A stretch of DNA of 64,000 nucleotides from Parasponia andersonii. Its lineage: Eukaryota > Streptophyta > Magnoliopsida > Rosales > Cannabaceae. Shown here in pieces: positions 54,374 to 64,000 of this stretch. Position numbers and translations under genes: made by a program. How positions within the stretch are numbered: the stretch's first letter is position 1; each line of letters begins with the position of its first letter. The notes below the pieces were generated by a model that worked only from the letters and a program-made list of their open reading frames with translations, was not told the origin of the DNA and did not search any database. The stretch is taken from positions 671,682 through 735,681 of the forward strand of contig JXTB01000179.1 of NCBI GenBank assembly GCA_002914805.1, written 5' to 3'.

Positions 54374-54997
54374 TGTTCGAGCGATTTCTCACCAGCCGTC
54401 CACGTGTCTCAAACTGCTGATGCTATATTCTCCAACTGTCCACATGTCCTTGCTGTCCCAAAGTCCTCTGAACTCTAAGCAAGATCGGAGAGGCGGGGTG
54501 GCTACCTGCAAAGACTCTCCGATGCTTAAGTCAGTGGTTTATCTTTGATACAAGGTAGTAAGAAAAAATATTTCAGTATGAATATCTATCTGTTTCTTAT
54601 TCACAGACTTTTCTATATATATCTATTTTTTAAGGGTACATGCCCCTCTCGAGAACGCATGACTCTTATATATGTAGTCTTGAGATTGTGAACCGTGTGG
54701 TTCTCAATCTCAGGACTAGGTACCTTTCTCCTCAAAATCTTTTTCAGCAGTCACGGGCCGAGATATCTGCAATCTCCTCTGTGCTGCCGTGGCCTGATTT
54801 TCGCCACCTCCTACGGCTTCAATCTGTCAGGAGTAAGATTTGGGTAAATCGCCGTTCTGTCAGGACGGCTTGTCTCTGACACACACCTACCCCTGATCAC
54901 ATTAAATACTCTGTCTGGGTCTGGAGCCGTGAGTTGCTTTCCACTGTATTCAGTAGGAAGACCCTTGGGGCTTCTGACCCTCCCGACTGTCGAGGAA
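54374..54997 (-). repeat. Tat 2 5' LTR, outer end deleted
   Basis: Aligns with the right part of 42620-43441 from TGTTCGAGCGATTTCTC (against TGTTGGAGTGGTTTCTC) to CCCGACTGTCGAGG, and then breaks off at about 54997. About 200 bp of the LTR's outer end are missing together with the flanking spacer S (see 56372-56491). The primer site (TTTGGCACTGTCTGTGAGA on the minus strand, ending near 54353) lies directly inside. Confidence 0.85.
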
Positions 54998-55465
54998 AGG
55001 ACAAATGTCCAATTTTTTCTAACCTTATTACCTCAGGACAAGAGTTTTCAAGTCTTAAGTAAACCCGATTTTCTTTTTTAAAATTTTAAAACGAGCGCAA
55101 ATTAAAATGGAAAAAAAAAAAACGAAAGAACGGAAGGAGACAATCTATATATATATTCGACATACACATGCAAAATACAATAGTTTCCTCAGTGTTTAAA
55201 TGTCGCTCTAACGTTCTTGAAACAGTTGAACAACTAATTTTCAACTATACCACCTACATTTGACTGTGCACCAGAATATGTATGTACATGGTCCAATTCA
55301 TCATGATTACCCAATTTTTCAATCGTACATAACATTAAATAGAGAAACATAACATTATTAAACATTGAGATTATTTAATTTTCATTGGGTGGCAATTCTT
55401 GCGGGCGAAAATTCTCAAGTAATCAATTTTCAACTTCTATTTTTTGTTTTTGTATATTTTTTTTT
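54998..55465. repeat. Block B, first copy of the duplicated flank
   Basis: Non-coding AT-rich sequence nearly identical to 56492-56978, starting AGGACAAATGTCCAATTT and containing TTTGACTGTGCACCAGAATA. It is the part of the tandem duplication right of Tat 2. Confidence 0.9.
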
Positions 55466-56129
55466 ATCATGACGGAATGAGACCACTGAATATAATTTTG
55501 CCCATTCAGTTTGTATCCTGTGATAAAAACAACTGAAGTGTACTTTCGGATCCTCTATTATTGCTGGAAACTGGAGACCCTCGTGAAGAAATGATCTTAG
55601 ATGAAGAATCATTCTCTGTTGCCATCTCATATTTAGTCATTTAGATCGAAATGGATCAGTTTCAGCTATGATACCATGTCGTTTTTGAGAGAAAAAAAAC
55701 TTATTTTTATCCTTATAATGAATTTACAAGATAGCCTGAATATAAATAGGTTACAACCAAACCAAATAATCAATAACCAAAAAAAAAAGGAAAGGAATCA
55801 AAGAAAAAATAATACCCCTCATTTTTAGGAACAAAAAAATAAAATATAATCTTTCAAATCATAAAAATAAAAACTGTTTAAAGACTAGAATCGGATTCAG
55901 ATAAAACTCAATCAGTTATTTTAAATGATAGAGAATAAGCTGCTAAATTAATAGTTGTCTCAATAAAAAATGGATTTTCCACACTAATGATTCTTTGGTG
56001 TGATCCTCGGATGTTGTCTTAAGATGCAAGTACTAAAATTCTTAACAACGTAAATTAAGATTTTGACCGTTTGATTTCCTAAATGCAAGGTTGAATAAAA
56101 GAGTCAAACAAGTATATGTAAATCTTTGG

Positions 56130-56178
<49 letters not shown>

Positions 56179-56371
56179 ATTAATACATCATAAAAGGACA
56201 GTAACAATTACCAAGCCGGCTGGGTCGACAGGCAATTTGTAGTGGGAGACAAGTCAAGTTAAAATATATTTACAAGGAAAAAGGGAACTTTAAATTAGGG
56301 AGAGACTGATTATAAAGATAAATAAATACTTAAAATTCCCAATTGGAGGATACATGATCCTTGGAAGTCAG
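55466..56371 (-). repeat. Block A, second copy: copia C 5' LTR, primer site and gag start
   Basis: Nearly identical to 41743-42619. It contains the gag N-terminus (MATE- at about 55626 leftward, then IITGYKLNGQNYIQW-like sequence), a primer site with TGGTATCATAGC and the LTR. A (TA)n run at about 56132-56175 is longer than in the first copy. The gag is cut after about 52 codons at the duplication junction. Confidence 0.9.
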
Positions 56372-56491
56372 GTTCCTGTGTATTTGGTATTAGCAAGAAT
56401 TTTGGGTTTGAAAACTCGGACTTATGCTATTATGGGGTGCAGTGAACTTTAAAAGAAAAAATAAAAAAATTTCAACTTTATCAAAAAGGAC
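56372..56491. other. Spacer S, single copy
   Basis: 120 bp between block A and block B in the second copy, missing in the first copy where Tat 2 sits. No gene seen. Confidence 0.7.
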
Positions 56492-56978
56492 AGGACAAAT
56501 GTCCAATTTTTTCTAACCTTATTACCTCAGGACAAGAGTTTTCAAGTCTTAAGTATACCCGATTTTCTTTTTTAAAATTTTAAAAAGAGCGCAAATTAAA
56601 ATGGAAAAAAAAAAAAAAAAAAACCAAAGAACGGAAGGAGACAATCTATATATATATATATATATATTCGACATACACATGCAAAATACAATCGTTTCCC
56701 CAGTGTTTAAATGTCGCTCTAACGTGCTTGAATCAGTTGAACAACTAATTTTCAACTATACCACCTATATTTGACTGTGCTCCAGAATATGTATGTACAT
56801 GGTCCAATTCATCATGATTACCCATTTTTTCAATCGTACATAACATTAAATAGAGAAACATAACATTATTAAACATTGAGATTACTTAATTTTCATTGGG
56901 TGACAATTCTTGCGGGCGAAAATTCTCAAGTAATCAATTTTCAACTTCTATTTTTTGTTTTTGTATTTTTTTTTATCA
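56492..56978. repeat. Block B, second copy
   Basis: Partner of 54998-55465, with small indels in A and TA runs (about 56648-56667). After TTTTATCA it continues with unique sequence, marking the original right end of the duplicated unit. Confidence 0.9.
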
Positions 56979-57070
56979 AAAAAGAGTTCTTTCACATGGA
57001 CTCTTGGAATTTTTATTTGAGACTGAACAAATATTACATAAGCTCAATCCAAAGCAAGCGGTATATATCC

Positions 57071-57119
<49 letters not shown>

Positions 57120-58476
57120 TTGAATAATTGAGAGATGATTTAGATTACAGAGGAACTTTCCTATGTTGAAAATGTATAGATCATATATAAATTATAGATA
57201 TAAGAGTCAGATTTTAATAGCAATTTTGATATTTATCTATGAATACTTACAAAAATTTTGACTGCTGGTTACAAATTTAGGATATCTGACAACAAATTTT
57301 CAACTATACAACCTACATTTGACTGTGCACCATAATATGTATGTACATGGTTAATAGAATCAAAGATTTTGATTCTAAGATAGGGAACTAATGACACGAT
57401 CTACATGTCGTCTACGAGAAAAAAATATCTAGATTTTGTGACCCTTTCAACGGTTTTAAAGAATGCTATCAGGTATGGAAGGAGCTTCGAATTTGCTCTT
57501 TTACATAAAGTTACGAGATTTTTAGTAAATACGTACGCATCCATAAATGTTCTTTATGTTGCTTTTGGGAGCCGTTTTATTTGACAATTTGATTAGTTAA
57601 GCAATCAAATTAATGTGTTCATTCGATAATTTAGTCTTGAGCACATTTTTTTTCCCATTGTAGTTCTATTTTTTGTTCTAAATTTAACATATGCGGTAGT
57701 TTGGAGCTTATGCTAATTTTTAAGAAAATTTATACTTAGGGGGTCTACTAAACTATATGATAAAAAATAGGACTCACTTTTTAATATTTTTAAAACTAAC
57801 CACTATTATCATATCACCAATATAAAATTAATTAAATACTATATTTCTCCAATAAATTTCAAACTACTTCAATCACTACCTTTGGTCCCGATCCCAGTGG
57901 TAGAGCATGTACTTAACTAAGATCAAAAAATTTCAACCGTGATCGAACTTATTCGGCCATCTCTCCTGCTTGTTCTAATCGTTTTTTGACAGGTAGCAAG
58001 AAAATTTTGACTCTGGTCAAAACTTTTCTTTTGGGACCGAACTACCATTCGAACGTAATCGAACAATTCGATTGGAGCTAAAGTCATTGGTTGACAATTT
58101 TCGACTGTTGTTTAATCGTAGTCAAACAATTTCAATCGTAGTAAAATATAATCAGCTGCCTTTCAGGCATTGCCTCTGTTATTTTTGACTTTTTCAACTT
58201 GGTCAAAAAATTTCGACTAGACTCGAATAAAGGGTAATTTTAGAACATCGAAATATTCATTAAATTAAATGATATGACAATAAAAATTATACTTTTGTAA
58301 ATCTTTTATAGGTTATCCCTTTTTTTATCACATATATTGAAATAGGGTCAAAATTGATATGTCTTAAATTTTATCATTTGATCAAATGTTTTGCTTAAGT
58401 TCATATTATTATTTTAAAATAATTAAAATCACATTTTTCATAATGCATACTATTAATGAATAACTATATTGGCTTT
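56979..58476. other. AT-rich spacer with microsatellites and repeat fragments
   Basis: No gene. It holds a (GT)n(TA)n run at about 57074-57113, a third, 65-bp fragment of block B at about 57282-57345, and a region at 57889-58230 with a tRNA-like promoter pattern and a degenerate repeated motif. Confidence 0.5.
57889..57960 (+). mobile_element. Second tRNA-derived SINE-like head (weak)
   Basis: CCCGATCCCAGTGGTAGAGC at 57888-57907 resembles the D-arm/A-box part of a plant tRNA, and GATCGAACT near 57951 resembles a B box with one mismatch. Spacing is about 58 bp. No clear 3' tail or target duplication. Confidence 0.3.
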
Positions 58477-58481
58477 CTAAT

Positions 58482-60888
58482 TGTGAAAACCATGATTTTT
58501 ATAAGGGGTATTATAGTATTTTTACAAATTTTGGAATTAAAGTAAATAAAAATAGTAGAAAATTGAGTTAAGTCTAGGTAAGGGCCAAAGTGAGAGATAT
58601 CCTTGAGATTTGGGTCAAATTTCGAACTTAAAGGACGTAAATAAAGAAAAAATTTGAAACTTGGGCCATAATAGAATTTTAAAAAGTTAACCACCTCGCA
58701 TATTAAGTGACACATGTCACAAAACTCCCAAAAATCACTCAAATCCCTAACCCCTCTCTCTCTCTCTCTCTCTCACGATTTCTCTCCCTCTCCCTCTTTT
58801 CTGTTTCTTCTTCTTCTTCTTCTTCTTCTTCTATTTTAGCTCCTTTCTTTATGTAGCCTCACTGCCGGCTACCGATGTCGACCCACGACCTAATTTTGGC
58901 CAGCGTTGACTCCCCCTTGCCAAACAAAGCCACACCAGCCACTATCGCACACCCAAGCACGAGGAGGAGACGCTCGAGAGCAATGGCCACTCGTGGCCAT
59001 TTCAGCCGCTCTAGCCATTGTCCACAGCCGAGAACCCCCATGTCAGTGAGCCTGAGACTTCGTCGACCATTCTTGACCCTCCACCACAATAAATTTCGAC
59101 CAAGAAGCTCTGGTAAGCATTTAAAAATTTTTATGTCATTTTCGTAACAAAAAGTGGTGTTTGTGCAACTATTTTTGTTGTGTTCATCTAATGCTCATGA
59201 AGCTTTAAGGGACGAAAGTATGAATTAAAACAAGATGAAGGGTGGTAAATTTGTTGAAAATGGATGAATGGAATGAGATAAAATTTGATCTAAAAATTGT
59301 GGTATTTGTCTAAATATTTTCAAAAATTGGTATTTTTATAACTTTTCTAATTAGTTTCTAATTAAGCCCAAATTTGAGCTAGAGGCTTGGAACTAAAATT
59401 GGACTAAGATCAAGAGAAGAGTTTTATTGTAAAACATTAATAGGTTTTAAGGTGGCACAAAATCTGAGACACGAGACTTAGAATTTTGCCTTGATTTGCA
59501 TGCCACATGCCCAATCTTGGCACGGAGCTCAAATTGATCGAATTAAATATCTAGCCCAATATTTTTAGGTGCTCTGAATTCAGTGGTAACCTCCGTTTTA
59601 CAATTTGAAGCTTCATTTAAAATGTCACCCCTCAAAGCGAGCTCACGGGATCCCTGAAACGACCTTCTGGCCGACCGGGTGACCAATGGGGATTCTATGG
59701 GTGCTCATAACTTAGCTTAGCTGTCAAGACAAGGTAGGGGTTCAATTATCAAGTTTTATACTTATTTTGATTTCAAATCTGTATTATGACATATTTCTTG
59801 AAAATGTTGATTTTTATGAATTTCAATAGTTTTATGCGATATTTGATAAAATTGTGAACTGTTGAGATATATTGGATTGTTTTGAGATTAGTTTGAATGA
59901 TTTTTATGCAGCTTTAAAATTTTAGTTTTGAAAAAATACAACCGTTATGCTGTCCAATATTCTGTAAATCCCAGAATAATACAAAATGAGTTTTAAAGCA
60001 TAATTTCTTGATATGCTTGATGCATGGTCATTACACACTCTATTATATGTTGTACCTACTATAAGATCACACACTTGAGTTCTATTTTATTATCATGGTA
60101 TTTAGATCGCAGGCAAGTTATTGTAGCATTAGGTGAGAGACCTAGGCCCTTGCGCAGAATTTGTTGACACACTTCCGGGTAGTATCAGGATGCAGGGTAC
60201 CTCTTTTAAAGAAGTATAATAGGACCGTGATGAGAAGATGTGAGCTCATACATATACTTATACTTGGTTGATTTATGATATGTACATCATGATTATGATT
60301 TTAATTTTGGTTTTGATTACATGATTACTTATGATCTTGATTAGTTGACAAACTTATTTTATAAATGGATTTTGGAGAGGTTCTAATCATGCAGATTTAA
60401 AAAATTGCATTCATACTAAAAAGTTAATTGAATTCCTACTGAGCATATAAATGCTCACCCCCTTTCTTTCTCCTCTTAGGTGGCACAATATGTGACTTGG
60501 GCAACTCTAGAGCGGAGCGAATAAGAGAAGAAGATTATTACTAATTTAGTAGTTGGTATTTACTGAGAAAATCACACTGGATTTGTAATAATATTTAAGG
60601 CTCATACCTTAGATTTAGCATGCATTTTCTATTATGCCTACTTATGATGACAATGGTGATGCACATATTTGTTTTATTACTATTATTATCACTCTATATC
60701 TAGTGGTAATCACAAATTATAGAAATTTATAATTTTGATTATTTTATAATCTTTTCCAGAAGTTGTTGTTTTAAACTAGCTGTCATTTTTCTGAAAAATT
60801 CAAATTTCTAAAATTTTCTAAAATAAATTATGAATTTCCACTTATGAAATTCCTCTTCTTCTAGTGGTCATGAGTTTAGGTTGTGATA
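58482..60888 (+). mobile_element. Solo LTR of a Tekay-like gypsy element (2407 bp)
   Basis: Begins TGTGAAAACCATGATT and ends TTAGGTTGTGATA. It is flanked by the identical pentamer CTAAT at 58477-58481 and 60889-60893, a perfect target site duplication. Internal sequence matches the Tekay-like LTRs, for example CACACTTGAGTTCTATT, GAGAGACCTAGGCCCTTGCG and CTCTGAATTCAGTGGTAACC. It carries (CT)n and (TTC)n runs at 58758-58832. A 90-codon open frame at 58875-59147 lies inside the LTR and is not a gene. The single LTR with target duplication indicates LTR-LTR recombination. Confidence 0.88.
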
Positions 60889-60893
60889 CTAAT

Positions 60894-61191
60894 AGTGATA
60901 ATTGTCCTTCTAATTAATAAAAATTGAAAATAACAACTATATTAGAGTAAAATTTCGAATTTGCTGTCAAGTTTAACATTGTGTTATTTTTTGTGCCAAA
61001 ATATAACATTAGCTCCAAATATTAGAATTGATCTTAGATTGATCCCTTTTATCATGCATTTATTATTTGACCCTTTATGATCTTTATTAAGATAGTGGGT
61101 TGTGTATGGTATAGACGTATAGGGTGAATTCTGCAGGTGGTACCAACGTAATTACGATGTACCTGTGTGTTGTGCGGTCTAAAAATATATA
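60894..61191. other. Spacer between solo LTR and Tat element 3
   Basis: AT-rich, no gene seen. Confidence 0.5.
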
Positions 61192-61947
61192 TGTTGGTCA
61201 ATGCCAAAAAGGGAAAAGATGACCAAGTGGACGCGTCAGGACGCATGAGTAAAATTAAGTGCGACCTCTTCCTTAAGAGTTAAGTGCGACCTCCTCTGAA
61301 AGGATTAAGTACGACCTCCTCCGAAAGAGCTAAGTGCGACCTCCTCCGAAAGAGCTAAGTGCGACCTCCACCGAATAAGTTTACGACCTCCTCTGAACGA
61401 GTTAAGTGCGACTAGAATGAAAAGGAAACTAGACTAAGCTTCGTCAAACGGGTAACCTACAAAGAAAGGGAAACAAAAGTTTCTCTTTAAAGATCGATCA
61501 GTCATCTCATTTAAGTTATTACTCAGTTATTTTGTTACTCAAATTGTATTTTCTAATTATACAGTTACCAATTCTCACAATTGGGAAATATTGAGCTATC
61601 CTCACCTATACAAAAGGAAGTTCAATGCAGTTGTATGGGATTTTTGGGAATCTTTTTTGGATTTGGGATGTTTTTTGATCTTTTGGGAACTTTTTGACCT
61701 TTACTTCTTCTTTCTGGACAACACACTGTAATTTTTAGCTCTTGGAATTCCAATCTTGAAACTTAATGGAAACTCTTGTAATTCTCCAGAAAATAGTGAA
61801 AAACAGTGGACGTAAGCTTATCCTTTTTGGGCTGAACCACTATAAAATTCTTGTCTCTTTATTTGCTTTGATTGATTAACCTTTTTTCACACACAAGCCA
61901 CATCATGAAAATTCCCAAATTTATTGTTGACAAAACCTCCGTCAACA
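61192..61947 (+). repeat. Tat 3 5' LTR (756 bp)
   Basis: Runs from TGTTGGTCAATGCC to CTCCGTCAACA, with mirror ends TGTTG..CAACA, and is directly followed by the primer site. It contains a 25-bp minisatellite near its left end. Confidence 0.72.
61252..61420 (+). repeat. 25-bp minisatellite in the Tat 3 LTR
   Basis: AAGTGCGACCTCCTCCGAAA plus a short GAGCT link repeats about six to seven times. The central copies are nearly identical and the outer ones diverged. Confidence 0.9.
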
Positions 61948-61948
61948 A

Positions 61949-61966
61949 TTGGCGCTAGAAGGAGGG
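61949..61966 (+). other. Tat 3 primer binding site
   Basis: TTGGCGCTAGAAGGAGGG starts two bases after the LTR end. A TTGGCGC start is shared with the primer sites of Tat 1, with a different continuation. Confidence 0.7.
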
Positions 61967-62008
61967 CTATTCTGGCAAAACAATTTGTCAAATTTCGCTT
62001 TTTTAATA

Positions 62009-63931
62009 ATGGCAAACACCAGAAATGCTACCAGAGTCACCGGAACTAGCCAAAACTAACCCCAAAGCACTGCTGCTGCACAGGCAGATCCTGCTCAGGA
62101 TCAGCCCGTTGTGACCGCATCAGAAAGCATTGCCCAGAGACAGGATCGCATGGAGGAGGCACTGGTGAACCTACAGCAAATCACTAACCAGATTAATGAC
62201 TCTCTACGACAACTTGCTGACGGACAGATGGTGACTCATCCACAGCACGAACATCCCAGAGAACATCCTGCTCAACTACCTGAGAAAGGAATACAGATCT
62301 TAGAGACAAGGAAACGCGACCAGCATAAAACCCAACAAGAGTGTCATGAAGATCGCATCTCCAAGGGAAAAGGCAAGGTTGCAAACTTTCCTCTAGAATC
62401 TGGAACAGAGAGTTCAAGCATTGACCGTAATCGTGGACGACCTTCTAAGAGATCAACTGATAATCGAGATTGCTTGAATAGCGAACAAAAACGTCAATCA
62501 AGAAGCATCTTCAAAAGGATCAGCAAAGAGTCGAGACAAAATCCTATAGACCTAAGATAACACTTAGAACGGCGATGTAGTCATTAGCGATCCATATCGC
62601 ATCATAATGACCAAAGTCGATCTCGTCGCACTATTTCACTGGATTCCTCTCACAGATCACAAAAGACTCTACCTGACCAACCTGCCTTACATCGAGATAA
62701 CAATCAAAGGCCACTCTTGCCGCTAGCAAGAGATAATACTCTCCCTCCGAACGTTGATGTTTATAATTTAAGGATCGCATAAGATGCACTTGTTAGTTGG
62801 GACGATGAGCTCGTTGATGGGTATCATCAATCGCCATTCAGCGAGGAAGTTCGAGCTGCTGCCCTACCTATTAGATTCAAACTTCCCACCATAAACACTT
62901 TTGATGGGAAAACTTATCCACAGGATCATATGGACCACTTCAGCGACCTGATGGAACTCCATCGTGTTGATGATCATGTACGTTGCAGATGTTTTGCTGT
63001 AACTCTCTCTGGAGTAGCAAAGAAGTGGTTTCGAGGACTCAAGTCCGGCTCAATCTAGTCTTGGCAATAACTTCAGACGGTATTCTTGAGGCAATTCCAA
63101 TTTGCAAAGAATTTCACTATTCCACTTGTTAGCTTGTTTACTATTCGACAAGGTCCAGAGGAAACTCTACGATCCAACCTCAACCGATTTACCTCAGAGT
63201 TGGCAAAGGTTAACAACCTACCTGAAGGAGGAGTTTTAACTCTCATGATGGCTGGGGTGTGACCAGAAACTAAACTCTAGGAGGAATTACTTGAGCAAGA
63301 ATGCAGAACTCTCAAAGACTTCTATCGAAGAATTGGTCGGCATCTGAGGGTAGAATCTTCGCACGAGAATCTTCAAAAGACAAAGAAAGAAGGAAGAAAA
63401 GATGCTACCAAAGACGCGACCATGACCAACAATAACGGTAACAAGAAGTCAAAATAAAGGAGTAACGAATAGTTGATGGAGAAGCAACCTAAACATAAAA
63501 AGTAAGAGATTTCAAGAGCTCCCATGAGGTTCAACAACCATAACGAATTAAACGTGCCCATAGATCATATCTATGCTGTCACAAACCAACACGAGCGATA
63601 TCGCCAATCAGAACCAATGAAACAGGACAGAGCAAGGTGCGACCCCAACAAGTTCTGCCAGTATCACAATGACATTGGACACAATACCAATAATTGCTAC
63701 GCCTTGAAGGATGAAATTGAAAGATTGATTAAAGAAGAGCCGCTACAGCAGTACACTAGGCAGAATAACAAAAGGCAAGAAGAAAACCAACAGCGACCTC
63801 CAGAAATTCAACGCGAAGTAAGAACTATTTTTGGAGGGCCACATGTTAGTGGAGATTCAAAAAGGGCACAAGACAGGTATGCACGAGAAGCTCGACAGCA
63901 GCCATTGACCAACATCATGCACCTTGAGTAG
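62009..63931 (+). pseudogene. Tat 3 gag
   Basis: Starts at ATG 62009 (MANTRNATRVTGTSQN) with a stop at former CAA, then reads open from 62111 (QDRMEEALVNLQQITNQIND, a coiled coil). The gag core at about 62850-63350 reads FKLPTINTFDGKTYPQDHMD, FAVTLSGVAKKWFRGLKSGS and FAKNFTIPLVSLFTIRQGPE. The last part (63524-63931) has a basic linker, the knuckle CQYHNDIGHNTNNC (63656-63697) and REVRTIFGGPHVSGDSKRAQ. The start and the last open part are in the same frame. Damage I saw is mostly stop codons (for example at 62054, 62558 and near 63056 and 63260), so few frame changes. After 63931 the protease lead (DITFIEQDARKV) begins. Confidence 0.8.
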
Positions 63932-64000
63932 CGACCACGAAAGATTCAGCGAGTACCGGATATAGATATTACATTCATAGAACAAGACGCGAGGAAGGTC

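Larger units (their letters stand above)
42620..54997 (-). mobile_element. Tat element 2: Tat-lineage Ty3/gypsy retrotransposon, minus orientation
   Basis: Nearly complete 12.4 kb element on the minus strand. From right to left: truncated 5' LTR (54374-54997), primer site, gag, protease, RT, RNase H, second RNase H, integrase (54274-48816), tandem arrays (48720-47475), non-coding stretch, antisense gene on the plus strand (43676-46710), polypurine tract (43444-43459) and 3' LTR (42620-43441). Homologous to Tat 1 over its whole length but in inverted orientation. It sits between the A and B parts of a tandem duplication whose other copy (55466-56978) lacks it, which dates it after that duplication. 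Confidence 0.9.
61192..64000 (+). mobile_element. Tat element 3, 5' part (runs off the window)
   Basis: LTR 61192-61947, primer site 61949-61966, gag from 62009, protease start at the right edge. The gag knuckle of CX2HX4HX4C type and the TTGGCGC primer site again indicate a Tat-type element. Its sequence is distant from Tat 1 and Tat 2, so it is a different family. It continues beyond 64000. Confidence 0.8.

Noticed and set aside
58875..59147. 90-codon arginine-rich open frame
   Set aside because: Lies wholly inside the solo LTR with target duplications; the corresponding LTR segments at about 8400 and 15100 are not conserved as frames.

Overview
The window is plant nuclear DNA, most likely from a eudicot. 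The evidence is one seven-exon terpene synthase gene of the angiosperm TPS-a type, a dense field of nested Ty1/copia and Ty3/gypsy LTR retrotransposons of plant lineages, and AT-rich spacers. I cannot name the species. The only intact protein-coding gene is the terpene synthase on the minus strand (18945-21562). I reconstructed it as seven exons coding for 565 residues, with every splice phase agreeing. All other coding signal is decayed retroelement gag/pol or the extra antisense gene carried by Tat-lineage gypsy elements.

Layout. 1-6781 holds a minus-strand copia element (A). Its 5' LTR and gag (5640-6781) are separated from its zinc knuckle, protease and integrase (165-1485) by about 4.2 kb. 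That insert contains a non-autonomous TIR-type element with a 39-bp minisatellite and a probable LTR remnant. 8168-16374 is a complete but dead Tekay-like chromovirus with both LTRs. 16375-18944 is spacer with a tRNA-derived SINE head. 18945-21562 is the terpene synthase with its TATA box. 22257-28208 is a Tork/TNT1-like copia element (B) with both LTRs. It contains a 191-bp and a 520-bp tandem duplication, the second ending at the only N of the window.

28475-37862 is Tat element 1 (plus strand: 5' LTR, gag, protease, RT, RNase H, second RNase H, integrase, two tandem arrays, antisense ORF). It is cut off at 37862, where a 3'-truncated copia element (C, minus strand) begins. 42620-54997 is Tat element 2 in the opposite orientation, inserted in one copy of a tandem duplication that contains the 5' end of copia C plus flanking DNA. 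The second copy lies at 55466-56978. 58482-60888 is a solo LTR related to the Tekay-like element, with a perfect 5-bp target duplication (CTAAT). 61192-64000 is the 5' part of Tat element 3 (LTR, primer site, gag, start of protease), running off the window.

The most interesting material is the 3' region of the Tat elements. In both copies an antisense gene faces pol. In element 2 it can be read as four exons separated by three 75-80 bp introns, and the last intron is at the same place in element 1. Between pol and the antisense gene both copies carry tandem arrays made of homologous monomers with different periods (101 bp versus 112 bp), plus short hairpin-forming repeats. This looks like the formation of new satellite repeats from an LTR-element 3' region.
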